Origin: an uncultured Clostridia bacterium
GTDB lineage: Bacteria; Bacillota; Clostridia; Christensenellales; Aristaeellaceae
Assembly (NCBI GenBank): GCA_946413245.1
Contig: CAMKJS010000008.1
Coordinates: 1-64,000 of the forward strand
Direction of reading: 5' to 3'
DNA length: 64,000 nucleotides
Position 1 is the first letter of the stretch. Each line of letters begins with the position of its first letter. Made by a program: the position numbers and the translations under genes. The notes beneath the pieces were generated by a model. That model did no database searches. It was not told the DNA's origin and saw only the letters and a program-made list of their open reading frames with translations. Of this stretch, positions 16,833-26,406 are shown piece after piece.

Positions 16833-18797
16833 GTGAACGAAAAAGAGAAGCGGATGCGGGAGCTGGTCGACCGGCTGAAGGAAACGTCCTACGCCTATTA
16901 CGTGCTGGACAATCCGGAGATCTCTGACATGCAGTGGGATCAGCTGTACGACGAGCTGAAGGCGCTGGAGGCGGAAACCGGGATCGTTCTGGAGGATTCC
17001 CCCACAAGGACGGTGGGCGGGGAGCCGCTGAAAGGGTTCGAGGAGCACCGGCATCTGACCCGGCTCTGGTCCATGGACAAGGTGCAGAGCCTGGAGCAGC
17101 TGGACGCCTGGATCGCGAGAACCGAGAAACTGGCAGGGACGACGGATCTGCAGTACTACGTGGAATACAAATTTGACGGGCTGACGCTGAACCTGACGTA
17201 TCAGGACGGGAAGCTGGTTCAGGCTGCCACCCGCGGAAACGGAGTCACCGGCGAAGGAATTCTGGCCCAGGCCAGAACCATTCACACGGTTCCTCGGGAG
17301 ATTCCGTACAAGGGGCTGCTGGAGGTGCAGGGCGAATGCATCATGCGGCTCAGCACGCTGAAAAAATATAACGAAACCGCGAAGGAACCTCTGAAAAACG
17401 CGCGGAACGCCGCGGCGGGAGCACTGCGGAACCTGGATCCGGCCGTGACGGCTTCCCGCCATCTGGACGCGTTTTTCTACCAGGTGGGCACCATTCATGA
17501 ACCGCCGTATTCCAGCCAGCCGGAGATGCTGCAGTTTCTGCGGGATAACGGATTTCAAGTGAGCCCGTTCCTGGGGTCCGGCAGGGGCCGGGAGGAGCTG
17601 GAGCGCTGCATCCGGGACGTGGAAGCCGAGCGGTCTTCCCTGGACTGGCTGATCGACGGCGTGGTGATCAAGGTCGGGGATTACAGCCTGCGGGAACAGA
17701 TGGGATACACCGAGAAATTTCCCCGCTGGGCGGTGGCCTATAAATTCGAAGCGGAAGAATGCGTCACGCGGCTGAACCGGGTTACCTGGGAGCTGGGGCG
17801 GACCGGAAAGCTGACGCCGCTCGCCCATGTGGAGCCTGTGGATTTTTACGGGGTCACGGTGCGGAAAGCGACGCTGAACAATCCGGGGGATATCGTGCGG
17901 AAGGATCTGCGGCTGGGGTGCAACGTATGGATCCGCCGGAGCAACGACGTGATTCCGGAAATCATGGGCCGGGCCGGCGAGGCCGGAGCGGACGAGGAAC
18001 CGATCCTGACGCCGGAGGTGTGTCCGGCCTGCGGCGAACCCCTGATTCAGCGGGGGGCGCATCTGTTCTGCATGAACCGGAAAACCTGCAAACCGCAGGC
18101 GGTGGCGCGGATCAGCCATTTCGCCGGAAGGGACGCCATGGACATCGACGGTCTCAGCGAGAAAACGGCCGGCCTGATGTACGACCAGCTGGGTGTACGG
18201 GAAGCGGCCGACCTTTACCGGCTGACGCCGATGGATCTGCTCTCCCTGGAGGGCTTCAAAGAGAAAAAGGCGACAAACCTCTACGACGCCATCGAAAAAA
18301 GCAAGCACTGCGATCTGGACGCGTTCCTTTTCGCACTGGGGATTCCGAACGTGGGCCGGAAGACGGCCAGAGACCTGGCCAACGCCTTCGGCAGCCTGGA
18401 ACGGCTGCGGAACGCGGATCAGGAGGCGCTTCTCGCCCTGCCGGACATCGGAGAGATCGTGGCTGGCAGCGTGATCGAGTTCTTCAGCTTCCATGAGAAC
18501 CGGGATATGATCGGTCAGCTTCTGCAGGCCGGCGTACAGCCCCGGGAAACAGAGGGAAAAACGGAAGGCGCCTTCTCCGGGATGTCCGTCGTGGTAACCG
18601 GGACGCTTCCGCATCTGAGCAGAAAGGAAGCGGAGGACCTGATCCGTGCGCAGGGCGGAAACGCGGCGGGCTCCGTGAGCAAAAAAACCGCCTTCGTCGT
18701 GGCCGGTGAGGCCGCCGGCAGCAAGCTGACCAAGGCGCAGGCCCTGGGCATCGAGGTCATCGACGAGGAAACATTCCTGCGGAGAGCCGGACAATAA
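16833..18797 (+). CDS. ligA: NAD-dependent DNA ligase, divergent
   Basis: A 654-residue ligase joining nicked DNA. Domains in order: Ia (YYVLDNPEISD, DSPTRTVGG), adenylation with lysine in YKFDG (near 17171), IDGVVIKV and PRWAVAYKF; OB fold (GRTGKLTPLA, GVTVRKATLNN); a four-cysteine zinc finger (CPACG, CMNRKTC); helix-hairpin-helices; and a C-terminal BRCT near residues 580-650. Several usually constant positions differ: RGNG for RGDG, EVQGE for EVRGE and NARNAAAG for NPRNAAAG. The catalytic lysine and metal ligands look intact, so it should be active. It starts with GTG after GGAGGG, four bases after pcrA. Confidence 0.88.
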   Translation: MNEKEKRMRELVDRLKETSYAYYVLDNPEISDMQWDQLYDELKALEAETGIVLEDSPTRTVGGEPLKGFEEHRHLTRLWSMDKVQSLEQLDAWIARTEKLAGTTDLQYYVEYKFDGLTLNLTYQDGKLVQAATRGNGVTGEGILAQARTIHTVPREIPYKGLLEVQGECIMRLSTLKKYNETAKEPLKNARNAAAGALRNLDPAVTASRHLDAFFYQVGTIHEPPYSSQPEMLQFLRDNGFQVSPFLGSGRGREELERCIRDVEAERSSLDWLIDGVVIKVGDYSLREQMGYTEKFPRWAVAYKFEAEECVTRLNRVTWELGRTGKLTPLAHVEPVDFYGVTVRKATLNNPGDIVRKDLRLGCNVWIRRSNDVIPEIMGRAGEAGADEEPILTPEVCPACGEPLIQRGAHLFCMNRKTCKPQAVARISHFAGRDAMDIDGLSEKTAGLMYDQLGVREAADLYRLTPMDLLSLEGFKEKKATNLYDAIEKSKHCDLDAFLFALGIPNVGRKTARDLANAFGSLERLRNADQEALLALPDIGEIVAGSVIEFFSFHENRDMIGQLLQAGVQPRETEGKTEGAFSGMSVVVTGTLPHLSRKEAEDLIRAQGGNAAGSVSKKTAFVVAGEAAGSKLTKAQALGIEVIDEETFLRRAGQ

Positions 18798-18817
18798 GGA
18801 AAGGAACAGGAAGGGCA

Positions 18818-19621
18818 ATGGGTATTTTTTCCAATATCACGGGCTTTTTTTCTCAGCTGCGGAGCGACCCGGCCGGAACGCTGATCACCTTCGTATACAT
18901 GGCGGTGTGCATCCTGCTCAGTCTGATTCTGCATGAGGTGGCCCACGGCGCCATGGCTCTCCGGTGCGGAGACGCGACAGCAAAATGGCTGGGCCGGCTG
19001 ACCCTGGATCCGCGGAAGCACCTGGATCCGCTGGGAACCCTCTGCATGGTCTTTCTGCGTGTGGGCTGGGCGAAGCCGGTGCCGATCAATCCCCGGAATT
19101 TCAGGAACTACAGGCGGGATTACATTCTGGTTTCCCTGGCGGGCATCATGGTGAACCTGGCGCTGTTCCTGCTGAGCATGCTGATTTCCGCACTGCTGGC
19201 GAAGGCGATCTGGCAGCCGGATCTGATCAGCTATGCCGCCCAAACGGAAAGAAAAAGCATGTTCCTGGATATCTATCATTACAATCCGGCCAACGCGGTA
19301 TACGGCGGCGATTACGCCGCGTGGGCGGATTACAGCTCGTCCACCGTGCTGATGTACGTGCAACGGCTGTTTCTGATGCTGGCGCAGATGAACCTGGGCC
19401 TGGCCATTTTCAACCTGATTCCGGTTCCCCCGCTGGACGGATACCGCTTCGTGGACGAATTCGTCTTCCGCGGCAGGCTGGCGATGAACCCACAGACGAT
19501 GCAGATCATTCATACGGTCTTTCTCGTCGTCTGCATCTCCGGGCTGCTCAGCGGATTCCTGACCACGGTAAACGGAGCCGTCTTCGGCGCCGTCTCCAAT
19601 CTGTTCGCGCTGCTGATATAA
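18818..19621 (+). CDS. Site-2-protease-type membrane metalloprotease (M50 family)
   Basis: A 267-residue integral membrane zinc protease. The zinc motif HEVAH (H39, E40, H43) lies in the first transmembrane helix pair and the third ligand D207 in NLIPVPPLDGYR. Short M50 proteins of this size lack the PDZ domain of RseP. Substrate unknown; it sits between ligA and scpAB, a frequent place for this gene in Bacillota. AAGG(G) precedes the ATG by about 6 bases. Confidence 0.85.
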   Translation: MGIFSNITGFFSQLRSDPAGTLITFVYMAVCILLSLILHEVAHGAMALRCGDATAKWLGRLTLDPRKHLDPLGTLCMVFLRVGWAKPVPINPRNFRNYRRDYILVSLAGIMVNLALFLLSMLISALLAKAIWQPDLISYAAQTERKSMFLDIYHYNPANAVYGGDYAAWADYSSSTVLMYVQRLFLMLAQMNLGLAIFNLIPVPPLDGYRFVDEFVFRGRLAMNPQTMQIIHTVFLVVCISGLLSGFLTTVNGAVFGAVSNLFALLI

Positions 19622-19642
19622 ACGAAGGAAACAGAGGCTTAC

Positions 19643-20452
19643 ATGGTACCCTATCAGTTTAAACTCAAGGACTTTGACGGCCCGCTGGACCTGCTGCTGA
19701 CGCTGATCGATCACCAGAAGATCGATATCCGGGACATCTTCGTCAGCGATATCACGGATCAGTACCTGTCGCTGGTCCGCGGAGCGGAAGACCTGAACAT
19801 GGAGGAGGCCAGCGATTTCCTGGTGATGGCGGCGACCCTGCTGGAGATCAAGAGCCGGGCCATGCTGCCGAAGCCGCCCCCCGTGGAGGAGGGAGAGGAG
19901 GATCCGGAGGAAGCGCTGATCCGCCGCCTGGAGGAATACAGGCAGTTCCGGGAGACAGCGGACAATATGAAGCGGTTTGAAAAAGCAGCGGCGGAGCTGT
20001 TTACGAAGCTTCCCGAGGAGTATCCGCTGCCGCCGCCGGAGATCGAACTGACCGGACTCACCCTGGAAGGGCTGGTGCAGGCGTTTCTCCGGATTAAAGC
20101 CCGGATGCCGGATCCGGAGGAGGATCCCGAGAGCAATCATTACCGGCCGCGGGAATTCCGCCGGGATCAGCACACGGTGCAGGAATGCATGCTGACGCTG
20201 ATTCAGCGCATCCGCAGAAAGAAGAGGATCCGCTTCGAGGAGGCGTTTTCAGATACCGCGACGCGGGAGGAAGTGGTCACGTATTTCCTGGCGGTGCTGG
20301 AGCTGCTGCGCCTCGGACGGATGCACCTGATTCAGAACGAAACATACGGCAGCATCGATCTGATCTACGGCCGCGCGAAGCCGGAACCTTTTGAGGAGGA
20401 AACGGAACCAGCGCGGCGGAAGAAGACGCGGAAGGAAGGGATGGAGCCATGA
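19643..20452 (+). CDS. scpA: Segregation and condensation protein A
   Basis: A 269-residue kleisin subunit of the SMC-ScpAB condensin that organises and segregates the chromosome. The N-terminus (FDGPLDLLLTLIDHQKIDI and the following ITDQYL) is the SMC neck-binding part; the middle LLEIKSRAMLP and the C-terminal winged helix (FEEAFSDTATREEVVTYFLAVLEL, given as a region near residues 195-220) are typical. The gene overlaps scpB by four bases. Confidence 0.93.
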   Translation: MVPYQFKLKDFDGPLDLLLTLIDHQKIDIRDIFVSDITDQYLSLVRGAEDLNMEEASDFLVMAATLLEIKSRAMLPKPPPVEEGEEDPEEALIRRLEEYRQFRETADNMKRFEKAAAELFTKLPEEYPLPPPEIELTGLTLEGLVQAFLRIKARMPDPEEDPESNHYRPREFRRDQHTVQECMLTLIQRIRRKKRIRFEEAFSDTATREEVVTYFLAVLELLRLGRMHLIQNETYGSIDLIYGRAKPEPFEEETEPARRKKTRKEGMEP

Positions 20453-21033
20453 GTGTCCCGGATAAAAAAGACTGGGAGGACGGCGGGCAGGAAGGCAACA
20501 CGGAAGGCCGGATCGAGGCCATCCTCTTCGTGGCCGGGGACGCCGTGGAAATCAGGGATCTGGCGAAGGCGCTGGGGATCAGCGAACACGAGACGGTCAG
20601 CGCGTTAATCCGCCTGCGGGACACCTACGATTTTCAGCAGCGCGGATTCGCGCTGAAGCTGTTCGGCTCCAAAGCGCAGCTCGCGACCCGGGCTATTTAC
20701 GCGAATGATGTCGTCCGCCTGCTGCAGCCGGTGCAGCAGCAGAGTCTGAGCCAGGCCGCGATGGAAACGCTGGCGGTCGTGGCGTACAAACAGCCGGTGA
20801 CCAGAGCCGAGGTGGAACAGATCCGCGGCGTGAAATGTGATTACAGCATCCAATCCCTGATGAACAAGGGATTAATCCGGGAAACCGGGCGGAAAGATAC
20901 CATCGGCAGACCGATCCTGTTCGGAACGACGGATACCTTTCTGAGCCATTTCGGACTGAGAACCCTGGAGGATCTTCCTCCGCTTCCTGTGCCGGAACAG
21001 GAAGCGGCAGAACCAGAAAATCAGGAGGAGTGA
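20449..21033 (+). CDS. scpB: Segregation and condensation protein B
   Basis: A 194-residue partner of ScpA with two winged-helix domains. The segments IEAILFVAGDAVEIRDLAK, QAAMETLAVVAYKQPVTRAE and IRGVKCDYSIQSLMNKGLI are family hallmarks. The ATG overlaps the scpA stop (ATGA), so translation is coupled. A short acidic tail follows the second winged helix. Confidence 0.93.
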   Translation: MSVPDKKDWEDGGQEGNTEGRIEAILFVAGDAVEIRDLAKALGISEHETVSALIRLRDTYDFQQRGFALKLFGSKAQLATRAIYANDVVRLLQPVQQQSLSQAAMETLAVVAYKQPVTRAEVEQIRGVKCDYSIQSLMNKGLIRETGRKDTIGRPILFGTTDTFLSHFGLRTLEDLPPLPVPEQEAAEPENQEE

Positions 21034-21039
21034 AACAGC

Positions 21040-23874
21040 ATGGATCAGCAAAAAAAACCGAGAGCCAGGGAAAAACGCGTTGTTGAGGGCAGTGCCAGCG
21101 TCGAGAAGAAAGGCGAAGGGCTGGGTACCGGCCCGGTGAACAACACCGGAAACTACGAATCACGCAGGGAACAGCAGGCCCAGCAGGCGCAGCAGCGGCC
21201 GGTGTCTTCCGCGCAGGGGACGCCCCGGCCTGTACAGCGGCCGGCGTCCTCCGCGCCGCAGCGTCCCGCCTCCGCTTCACAGGGAACGCAAAGGCCTGTG
21301 CAGCGGCCGGGTTCCTTCACGCAGCAGGGTCAGCAGACGCAGCGGCCCGGATCCTTCTCGCAGCGGCCGGCATCCACTTCCGCACAGCGGCCCGCGTCCA
21401 CGGTACAGCGGCCGGCGGCACAGCAGGCGCGGCAGAGCTCCACGGTACAGCGGGGCAGCGGCTCCGGCTGCGGCGGAAAGCTCATCCTGATCGTTGTGGC
21501 GCTGGTGGTGCTGCTGGGCGGCGGAAAGCTGACGGGACTTTTTGACGGCGGAAGCAATACCGCGCTGCCGGTATCCACGTCGCAGACGGTTCAGACCGGA
21601 AACAGCGGAACGTCATCCGGTCAGGATTCCGGTATGGATCTGAGCAACCTGCTGAGTTCGCTGCTGGGTTCGGGCAGCGGATCCGTCTATGACAGCGGCT
21701 CCGTCTTCTCAGCGCTTACCGGCGGATCCGGATCGACGCAGAGCGGCTCGTCCCTGGGATCGTTGTTCAGCGGTATGATGTCCGGTTCTTCCGGTCAGAC
21801 CTCCTCTTCAAGTCAGAACGCTTCCTCCGTCCTGGCGGGTGCTTCCTCCGGGAGCAAGCCGGACGAGAGCGTGGCCTCGGGCGCAAGAGCGAAGCGGACG
21901 GAGATCCTCGGCGGAAAAAAGGATAAGATGACCATTCTGGTGTATATGTGCGGCACCGACCTGGAGAGCCAGAACGGAATGGGAACGGCGGACCTGAAGG
22001 AAATGGCGAAAGCTGACCTCGGGGACAACGTCAGCCTGGTCATCTACACCGGCGGCTGCAAAAGATGGCGGAACGACGTCGTCAGCAGTACGGCCAACCA
22101 GATTTACGAAATCCGGAACGGCGGCCTGTACTGCCTCGAGAAGAACATGGGAACCGCTTCCATGACCAGCCCGGATACTCTGGAAACCTTCATCAAATAC
22201 GGGAAGAAATACTATTCGGCCAACCGGATGGCATTGATCTTCTGGGATCACGGCGGCGGCTCCGTAACCGGATACGGCTATGACGAGCGGTACGGAAGCG
22301 GCAGCTCGATGACGCTGGCAGGAATCAATACGGCCCTGAAAAACGCGGGCGTCACCTTCGACTTCATCGGTTTCGACGCATGCCTGATGGCCACCGTCGA
22401 AAACGCCCTGATGCTCAGCCAGTATGCCGATTATCTGATCGCCAGCGAGGAGACCGAGCCCGGCGTCGGATGGTACTACACCAACTGGCTCACTAAGCTG
22501 GGAGAGAATCCCAGCATGAAAACCACGGAGATCGGCAAGCTGATCGCGGACGATTTCGTGGCGGTGTGCGACCGGCAGTGCCGGGGGCAGGCGACGACGC
22601 TGTCCGTGGTGGACCTGGCGGAGCTGGAAACCACGGTGCCGAAGGAGCTGAAGGACTTCAGCGTTCAGACCAACGATCTGATTCAGAACAACCAGTACAA
22701 GACCGTCTCCAGCGCCCGGGGCAAAACGCGGGAATTTGCCCAGAGCTCAAAAATCGATCAGGTGGACCTGGTGCATTTCGCGAAGAATCTCGGAACCAGC
22801 GAAGGCAAGGAACTGGCAGAAGCGCTGCAGGGAGCTATCAAATACAACCGGACCGGCGGCGGAATGAGCAACGCCTACGGTCTGAGCATCTATTTCCCCT
22901 ACAAGCGGACGGGGAAAGTCAATCAGATGGTTTCCACCTATCAGGCGATCGGCATGGACGAAGAATACACGCGCTGTATTCAGGAATTCGCCAGCCTGGA
23001 AATCTCCGGGCAGGCCGCGGGCGGTTCGATGTCCGGCTATTACGGATCCACGAACAGCGGAATGCCGAGCCTGCTCGGCAGCCTGCTGGGCAACGGCAGC
23101 TACACCGGGGGCGTCGCCTCCTCCCAGGACAGCATGACGGATCTGCTGGAAGGCCTGTTCGGCGGTGGATCTGACAGCCTCGGCAGCCTGTCCGGGCTCT
23201 TCTCGGGAAGAAGCATGACGGCCGATAAGGCAGCTGCCTATATCGCGGATAACCATTTTGACGCGAACACGCTGGTGTGGAAGAACGGAAGGATCACGCT
23301 GGACAGCGCGCAATGGAGCCAGGTGGAGAGCCTGATGCGGAACGTCTTTATCGACGACGGAGAAGGCTACGTCGATCTGGGAACCGACAACGATTTCGTG
23401 CTGGAGGGCAACGATCTGGTGAGCGGATATGACGGAACCTGGCTCTCCATCGACCGGCATCTGGTAGCATACTATTATCTGGGAACCGTGGAAAACGGTG
23501 ACGAATACCTGATCTCCGGCTATGTGCCGGCGCTGCTGAACGGGCAGCGGGTGAATCTGATTCTGAACTTCGACCACGAGCGGCCCTACGGCTATATCGC
23601 CGGCGCGGAAACAGTCTACAGCGGCAGCGATCCGGGCGTACAGGCGAAGACCCTGATCGCCATCGGCGAGGGAGACACAATCCAGCCCATCTGCGACTAC
23701 TTCGACTACGAGGGAAGCTATCTGGACAGCTACCGGCTGGGAGATTCCTTCACGCTGGGCGCGGAGCCGGAAATCGCGAATATCGCGGTCAAAGCAGACC
23801 GGAGTCTGGTAACGTACTGCTTCACGGACTATTATCAGCAGCCTTACTGGACGCCGCCGGAACCGGAAAAGTGA
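21040..23874 (+). CDS. Membrane-anchored clostripain-family (C11) cysteine peptidase
   Basis: A 944-residue protein. Residues 1-145 are a hydrophilic, presumably cytoplasmic tail rich in Gln, Pro, Arg and Ser with repeated QRP motifs. One transmembrane helix lies at about 148-165. A Ser/Gly-rich linker follows (166-285), then the C11 peptidase domain from about 297 (MTILVYMCGTDLES). Catalytic residues are H404 in WDHGGGS and C448 in GFDACLMATVE. The last 250 residues hold another Gly/Ser linker and a beta-rich region. C11 enzymes cut after Arg/Lys or related residues and often self-process; substrate here is unknown. AGGAGG sits about 11 bases upstream; the gene follows scpB by six bases. Confidence 0.85.
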   Translation: MDQQKKPRAREKRVVEGSASVEKKGEGLGTGPVNNTGNYESRREQQAQQAQQRPVSSAQGTPRPVQRPASSAPQRPASASQGTQRPVQRPGSFTQQGQQTQRPGSFSQRPASTSAQRPASTVQRPAAQQARQSSTVQRGSGSGCGGKLILIVVALVVLLGGGKLTGLFDGGSNTALPVSTSQTVQTGNSGTSSGQDSGMDLSNLLSSLLGSGSGSVYDSGSVFSALTGGSGSTQSGSSLGSLFSGMMSGSSGQTSSSSQNASSVLAGASSGSKPDESVASGARAKRTEILGGKKDKMTILVYMCGTDLESQNGMGTADLKEMAKADLGDNVSLVIYTGGCKRWRNDVVSSTANQIYEIRNGGLYCLEKNMGTASMTSPDTLETFIKYGKKYYSANRMALIFWDHGGGSVTGYGYDERYGSGSSMTLAGINTALKNAGVTFDFIGFDACLMATVENALMLSQYADYLIASEETEPGVGWYYTNWLTKLGENPSMKTTEIGKLIADDFVAVCDRQCRGQATTLSVVDLAELETTVPKELKDFSVQTNDLIQNNQYKTVSSARGKTREFAQSSKIDQVDLVHFAKNLGTSEGKELAEALQGAIKYNRTGGGMSNAYGLSIYFPYKRTGKVNQMVSTYQAIGMDEEYTRCIQEFASLEISGQAAGGSMSGYYGSTNSGMPSLLGSLLGNGSYTGGVASSQDSMTDLLEGLFGGGSDSLGSLSGLFSGRSMTADKAAAYIADNHFDANTLVWKNGRITLDSAQWSQVESLMRNVFIDDGEGYVDLGTDNDFVLEGNDLVSGYDGTWLSIDRHLVAYYYLGTVENGDEYLISGYVPALLNGQRVNLILNFDHERPYGYIAGAETVYSGSDPGVQAKTLIAIGEGDTIQPICDYFDYEGSYLDSYRLGDSFTLGAEPEIANIAVKADRSLVTYCFTDYYQQPYWTPPEPEK

Positions 23875-23894
23875 GAATTGAGAGAGAAGATTAC

Positions 23895-25754
23895 ATGGAA
23901 CTGAACGAAAAAATCGAAGGTGTTCTGGAGTTTGTACAGAAAGCGCCGCGCTACACCGGCGGAGAGATGAACACGGCTGTCAAAGCCTGGGATCAGTGCC
24001 CGCTGCACTTCGGCTTCTGCTTTCCGGACACCTATGAAATCGGCATGAGCCACCTGGGGCTGAAGATTCTGTACGGGCTGATCAACCGGGAGGAGTGGAG
24101 CCTGTGCGAGCGGTTCTTCATGCCCTGGGTGGATATGATGGAGCAGATGGAACGGGAGAATATTCCGCTGTTTTCCATGGAAAGCCGGCATCCTCTGCGG
24201 GATTTCGAAGTGGTCGGGTTCACGCTGCAGTATGAGATGAGCTACAGCAACATTCCGGCGATGCTGAAAATGGGCGGTGTGCCGGTGCTGAGCCGCGACA
24301 GGGGGGAAGAGGATCCGATCGTCGTGGCCGGCGGACCCTGCGCGTTCAATCCGGAACCCCTGGCGGACATCATCGAGGCCTTCATGATCGGCGACGGGGA
24401 AGACGTGATGACCGAACTGAACCGGGTGATTCTGCGCAGGAAACAGGAGGGACTGACCCGGGAGGAATGCCTTCGGGAGCTTTCCAGGCTGGAAGGCGTA
24501 TACGTTCCCTCCCTGTATACGGTGGAATATCATGAGGACGGGACGATCGCGGCGGTCACGCCGAAGGACGCGGAGGTACCGCCCGTGGTTCGGAAGCGGG
24601 TGGTGCCGGATCTGAACGACACCTATTATCCGGAAGAGATTCCGGTGCCCTATACGGAAGTGGTTTTTGACCGGATCATGCTGGAAATCATGCGGGGCTG
24701 CACCCGGGGGTGCCGCTTCTGCCAGGCCGGGATTCTGTACCGCCCCGTGCGGGAGAGAAGCATGGAAACGCTGATTTCCCTGGCCGAGAAGCTGGTTTCC
24801 GCCACGGGATACGAGGAGATCAGCCTGAGCAGCCTTTCCAGCGGAGACTACAGCTGCCTGCCGGAGCTGATCCGGGAACTGATGAAACGGCTGAAGGACA
24901 AGCGGGTTTCCATTTCCCTGCCGAGTCTGCGGATCGACAGCGTGCTGAAGGAGAGCCTCGAGGAGACCCAGCAGGTCAAGAAGAGCAGCCTGACCTTCGC
25001 GCCGGAGGCTGGCACCCAGCGGCTGCGGGACGTGATCAACAAGGGCGTTACGGAGGAAGACCTGCTCGAGAAAGTCCGGGACGCATTCGAGGGCGGATGG
25101 AGCAGCGTCAAGCTTTATTTCATGGACGGCCTTCCGACCGAAACCCGGGAAGACCTGGACGGAATCGCCGATCTGGCACGGAAGGTGGTAAACGAGTATT
25201 TCCGGCTGCCGAAGGAGAAGCGGATGAAGGGGTTGCGGGTCACCGTCAGCGCCAGCACGTTCGTGCCAAAGCCGTTTACGCCGTTCCAGTGGGAAGCGCA
25301 GGACACCATCCCCCAGGTGCAGGAAAAGCAGGAATACCTGAAGCAGATTCTGTCGATCAAGGGGGTCAAGTTCAACTGGCACGAACCGCATCTGAGCTTC
25401 CTGGAGGCCTGCTTTGCCCGGGGAGACCGCCGGATGGGAAAGGTGCTGCTGACCGCCTGGCAGAAGGGATGCATTCTGGACGGATGGAACGATCAGTTCC
25501 ATTTTGACCGCTGGATGGACGCTTTCCGGGAAAACGGCCTGGATCCGGCGTTCTACGCGAACCGGAAGCGGGAGAAGGACGAGATTCTTCCCTGGGACCA
25601 CATCGACAGTGGGGTGAGCAAGGAATTCCTGTGGCGAGAAAAGGAGAAAAGCGAAAAGGCGCTGACGACCAAAGACTGCCGCCTGGGCTGCAACGGCTGC
25701 GGCCTGCAGACGTGGAAGGGGGTGTGCGGCTTTGCGAATCGTAGCGGTGTTTGA
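23895..25754 (+). CDS. Radical SAM protein, TIGR03960 type
   Basis: A 619-residue radical SAM protein with a B12-binding-like N-terminal region. The cluster motif CTRGCRFC (C-x3-C-x2-C) near 24700-24723 is followed by QAGILYRPVRERS. The C-terminus has a cysteine group (DCRLGCNGCG and a following C) that could bind a second cluster. Members are paired with, or fused to, the DUF2344 protein encoded next and are common in Clostridia; the reaction is not known to me. The ATG at 23895 is preferred over the frame-opening GTG at 23871, which overlaps the upstream stop. Confidence 0.82.
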   Translation: MELNEKIEGVLEFVQKAPRYTGGEMNTAVKAWDQCPLHFGFCFPDTYEIGMSHLGLKILYGLINREEWSLCERFFMPWVDMMEQMERENIPLFSMESRHPLRDFEVVGFTLQYEMSYSNIPAMLKMGGVPVLSRDRGEEDPIVVAGGPCAFNPEPLADIIEAFMIGDGEDVMTELNRVILRRKQEGLTREECLRELSRLEGVYVPSLYTVEYHEDGTIAAVTPKDAEVPPVVRKRVVPDLNDTYYPEEIPVPYTEVVFDRIMLEIMRGCTRGCRFCQAGILYRPVRERSMETLISLAEKLVSATGYEEISLSSLSSGDYSCLPELIRELMKRLKDKRVSISLPSLRIDSVLKESLEETQQVKKSSLTFAPEAGTQRLRDVINKGVTEEDLLEKVRDAFEGGWSSVKLYFMDGLPTETREDLDGIADLARKVVNEYFRLPKEKRMKGLRVTVSASTFVPKPFTPFQWEAQDTIPQVQEKQEYLKQILSIKGVKFNWHEPHLSFLEACFARGDRRMGKVLLTAWQKGCILDGWNDQFHFDRWMDAFRENGLDPAFYANRKREKDEILPWDHIDSGVSKEFLWREKEKSEKALTTKDCRLGCNGCGLQTWKGVCGFANRSGV

Positions 25755-26406
25755 AAAAGGAGAGCGCATCCGTCATATCGGCCATCTGGATATCCAGCGG
25801 GCGGTGCAGCGGGGCCTGCGCAGAAGCGATCTGCCGGTGGCTTATTCCGCCGGGTTCAATCCGCACATCCTGGTTTCCTTCGCCTCCGCGCTGAGCACCG
25901 GCGCCAGCGGAAAGCGCGAGATCATGGACGTGGGGATGGCCGGGGAGGTCACGGCGCAGGAATTCATCGAGCGGATGAACCGCGCCATGCCGCCTGAAAT
26001 GCAGATCTCCGAAGCCAGGCTTGTGGAAGACCGGCATCCGGCCATGATGGCGCTGCTGACAGCGGCCTCCTACGACCTGACGGTGTACGGGGACGGTACG
26101 GCGGAAACCCTGATCCGGGCAATTCCCGGGCTGCTGGCCAGGGATATCGTGCCGGCGATGCGGAAAACGAAAACGGGACTGAAGGAATGCGACATCAGGC
26201 CGCTGATTTATCAGCTGAAAGCTGAGGGAAACACGATCCGGGCCGTGCTGGCGCTGACGGAAAGGGAAGCGTGCAAGCCGAACATGCTGATCGCCGCACT
26301 GAAGGAAGAGGCGGGAATCACGGACGACCCGCGGATCCTGACGGTGCGGACACAGCTGTATGGAACCGGGGCGGACGGAAAGCTTCAGCCGCTGGAGACA
26401 CTGTGA
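25732..26406 (+). CDS. DUF2344 (TIGR03936) radical-SAM-associated protein
   Basis: A 224-residue protein with the family start RIVAVFEKGERIRHIGHLD and the block YSAGFNPHILVSFASALSTG. It begins with TTG, supported by GGAAGGGGG about 9 bases upstream, and overlaps the radical SAM gene by 23 bases. It probably forms a complex with the upstream radical SAM enzyme. Function unknown; neighbouring tRNA- and RNA-related genes hint at nucleic-acid or translation work, which is inference only. Confidence 0.8.
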   Translation: MRIVAVFEKGERIRHIGHLDIQRAVQRGLRRSDLPVAYSAGFNPHILVSFASALSTGASGKREIMDVGMAGEVTAQEFIERMNRAMPPEMQISEARLVEDRHPAMMALLTAASYDLTVYGDGTAETLIRAIPGLLARDIVPAMRKTKTGLKECDIRPLIYQLKAEGNTIRAVLALTEREACKPNMLIAALKEEAGITDDPRILTVRTQLYGTGADGKLQPLETL

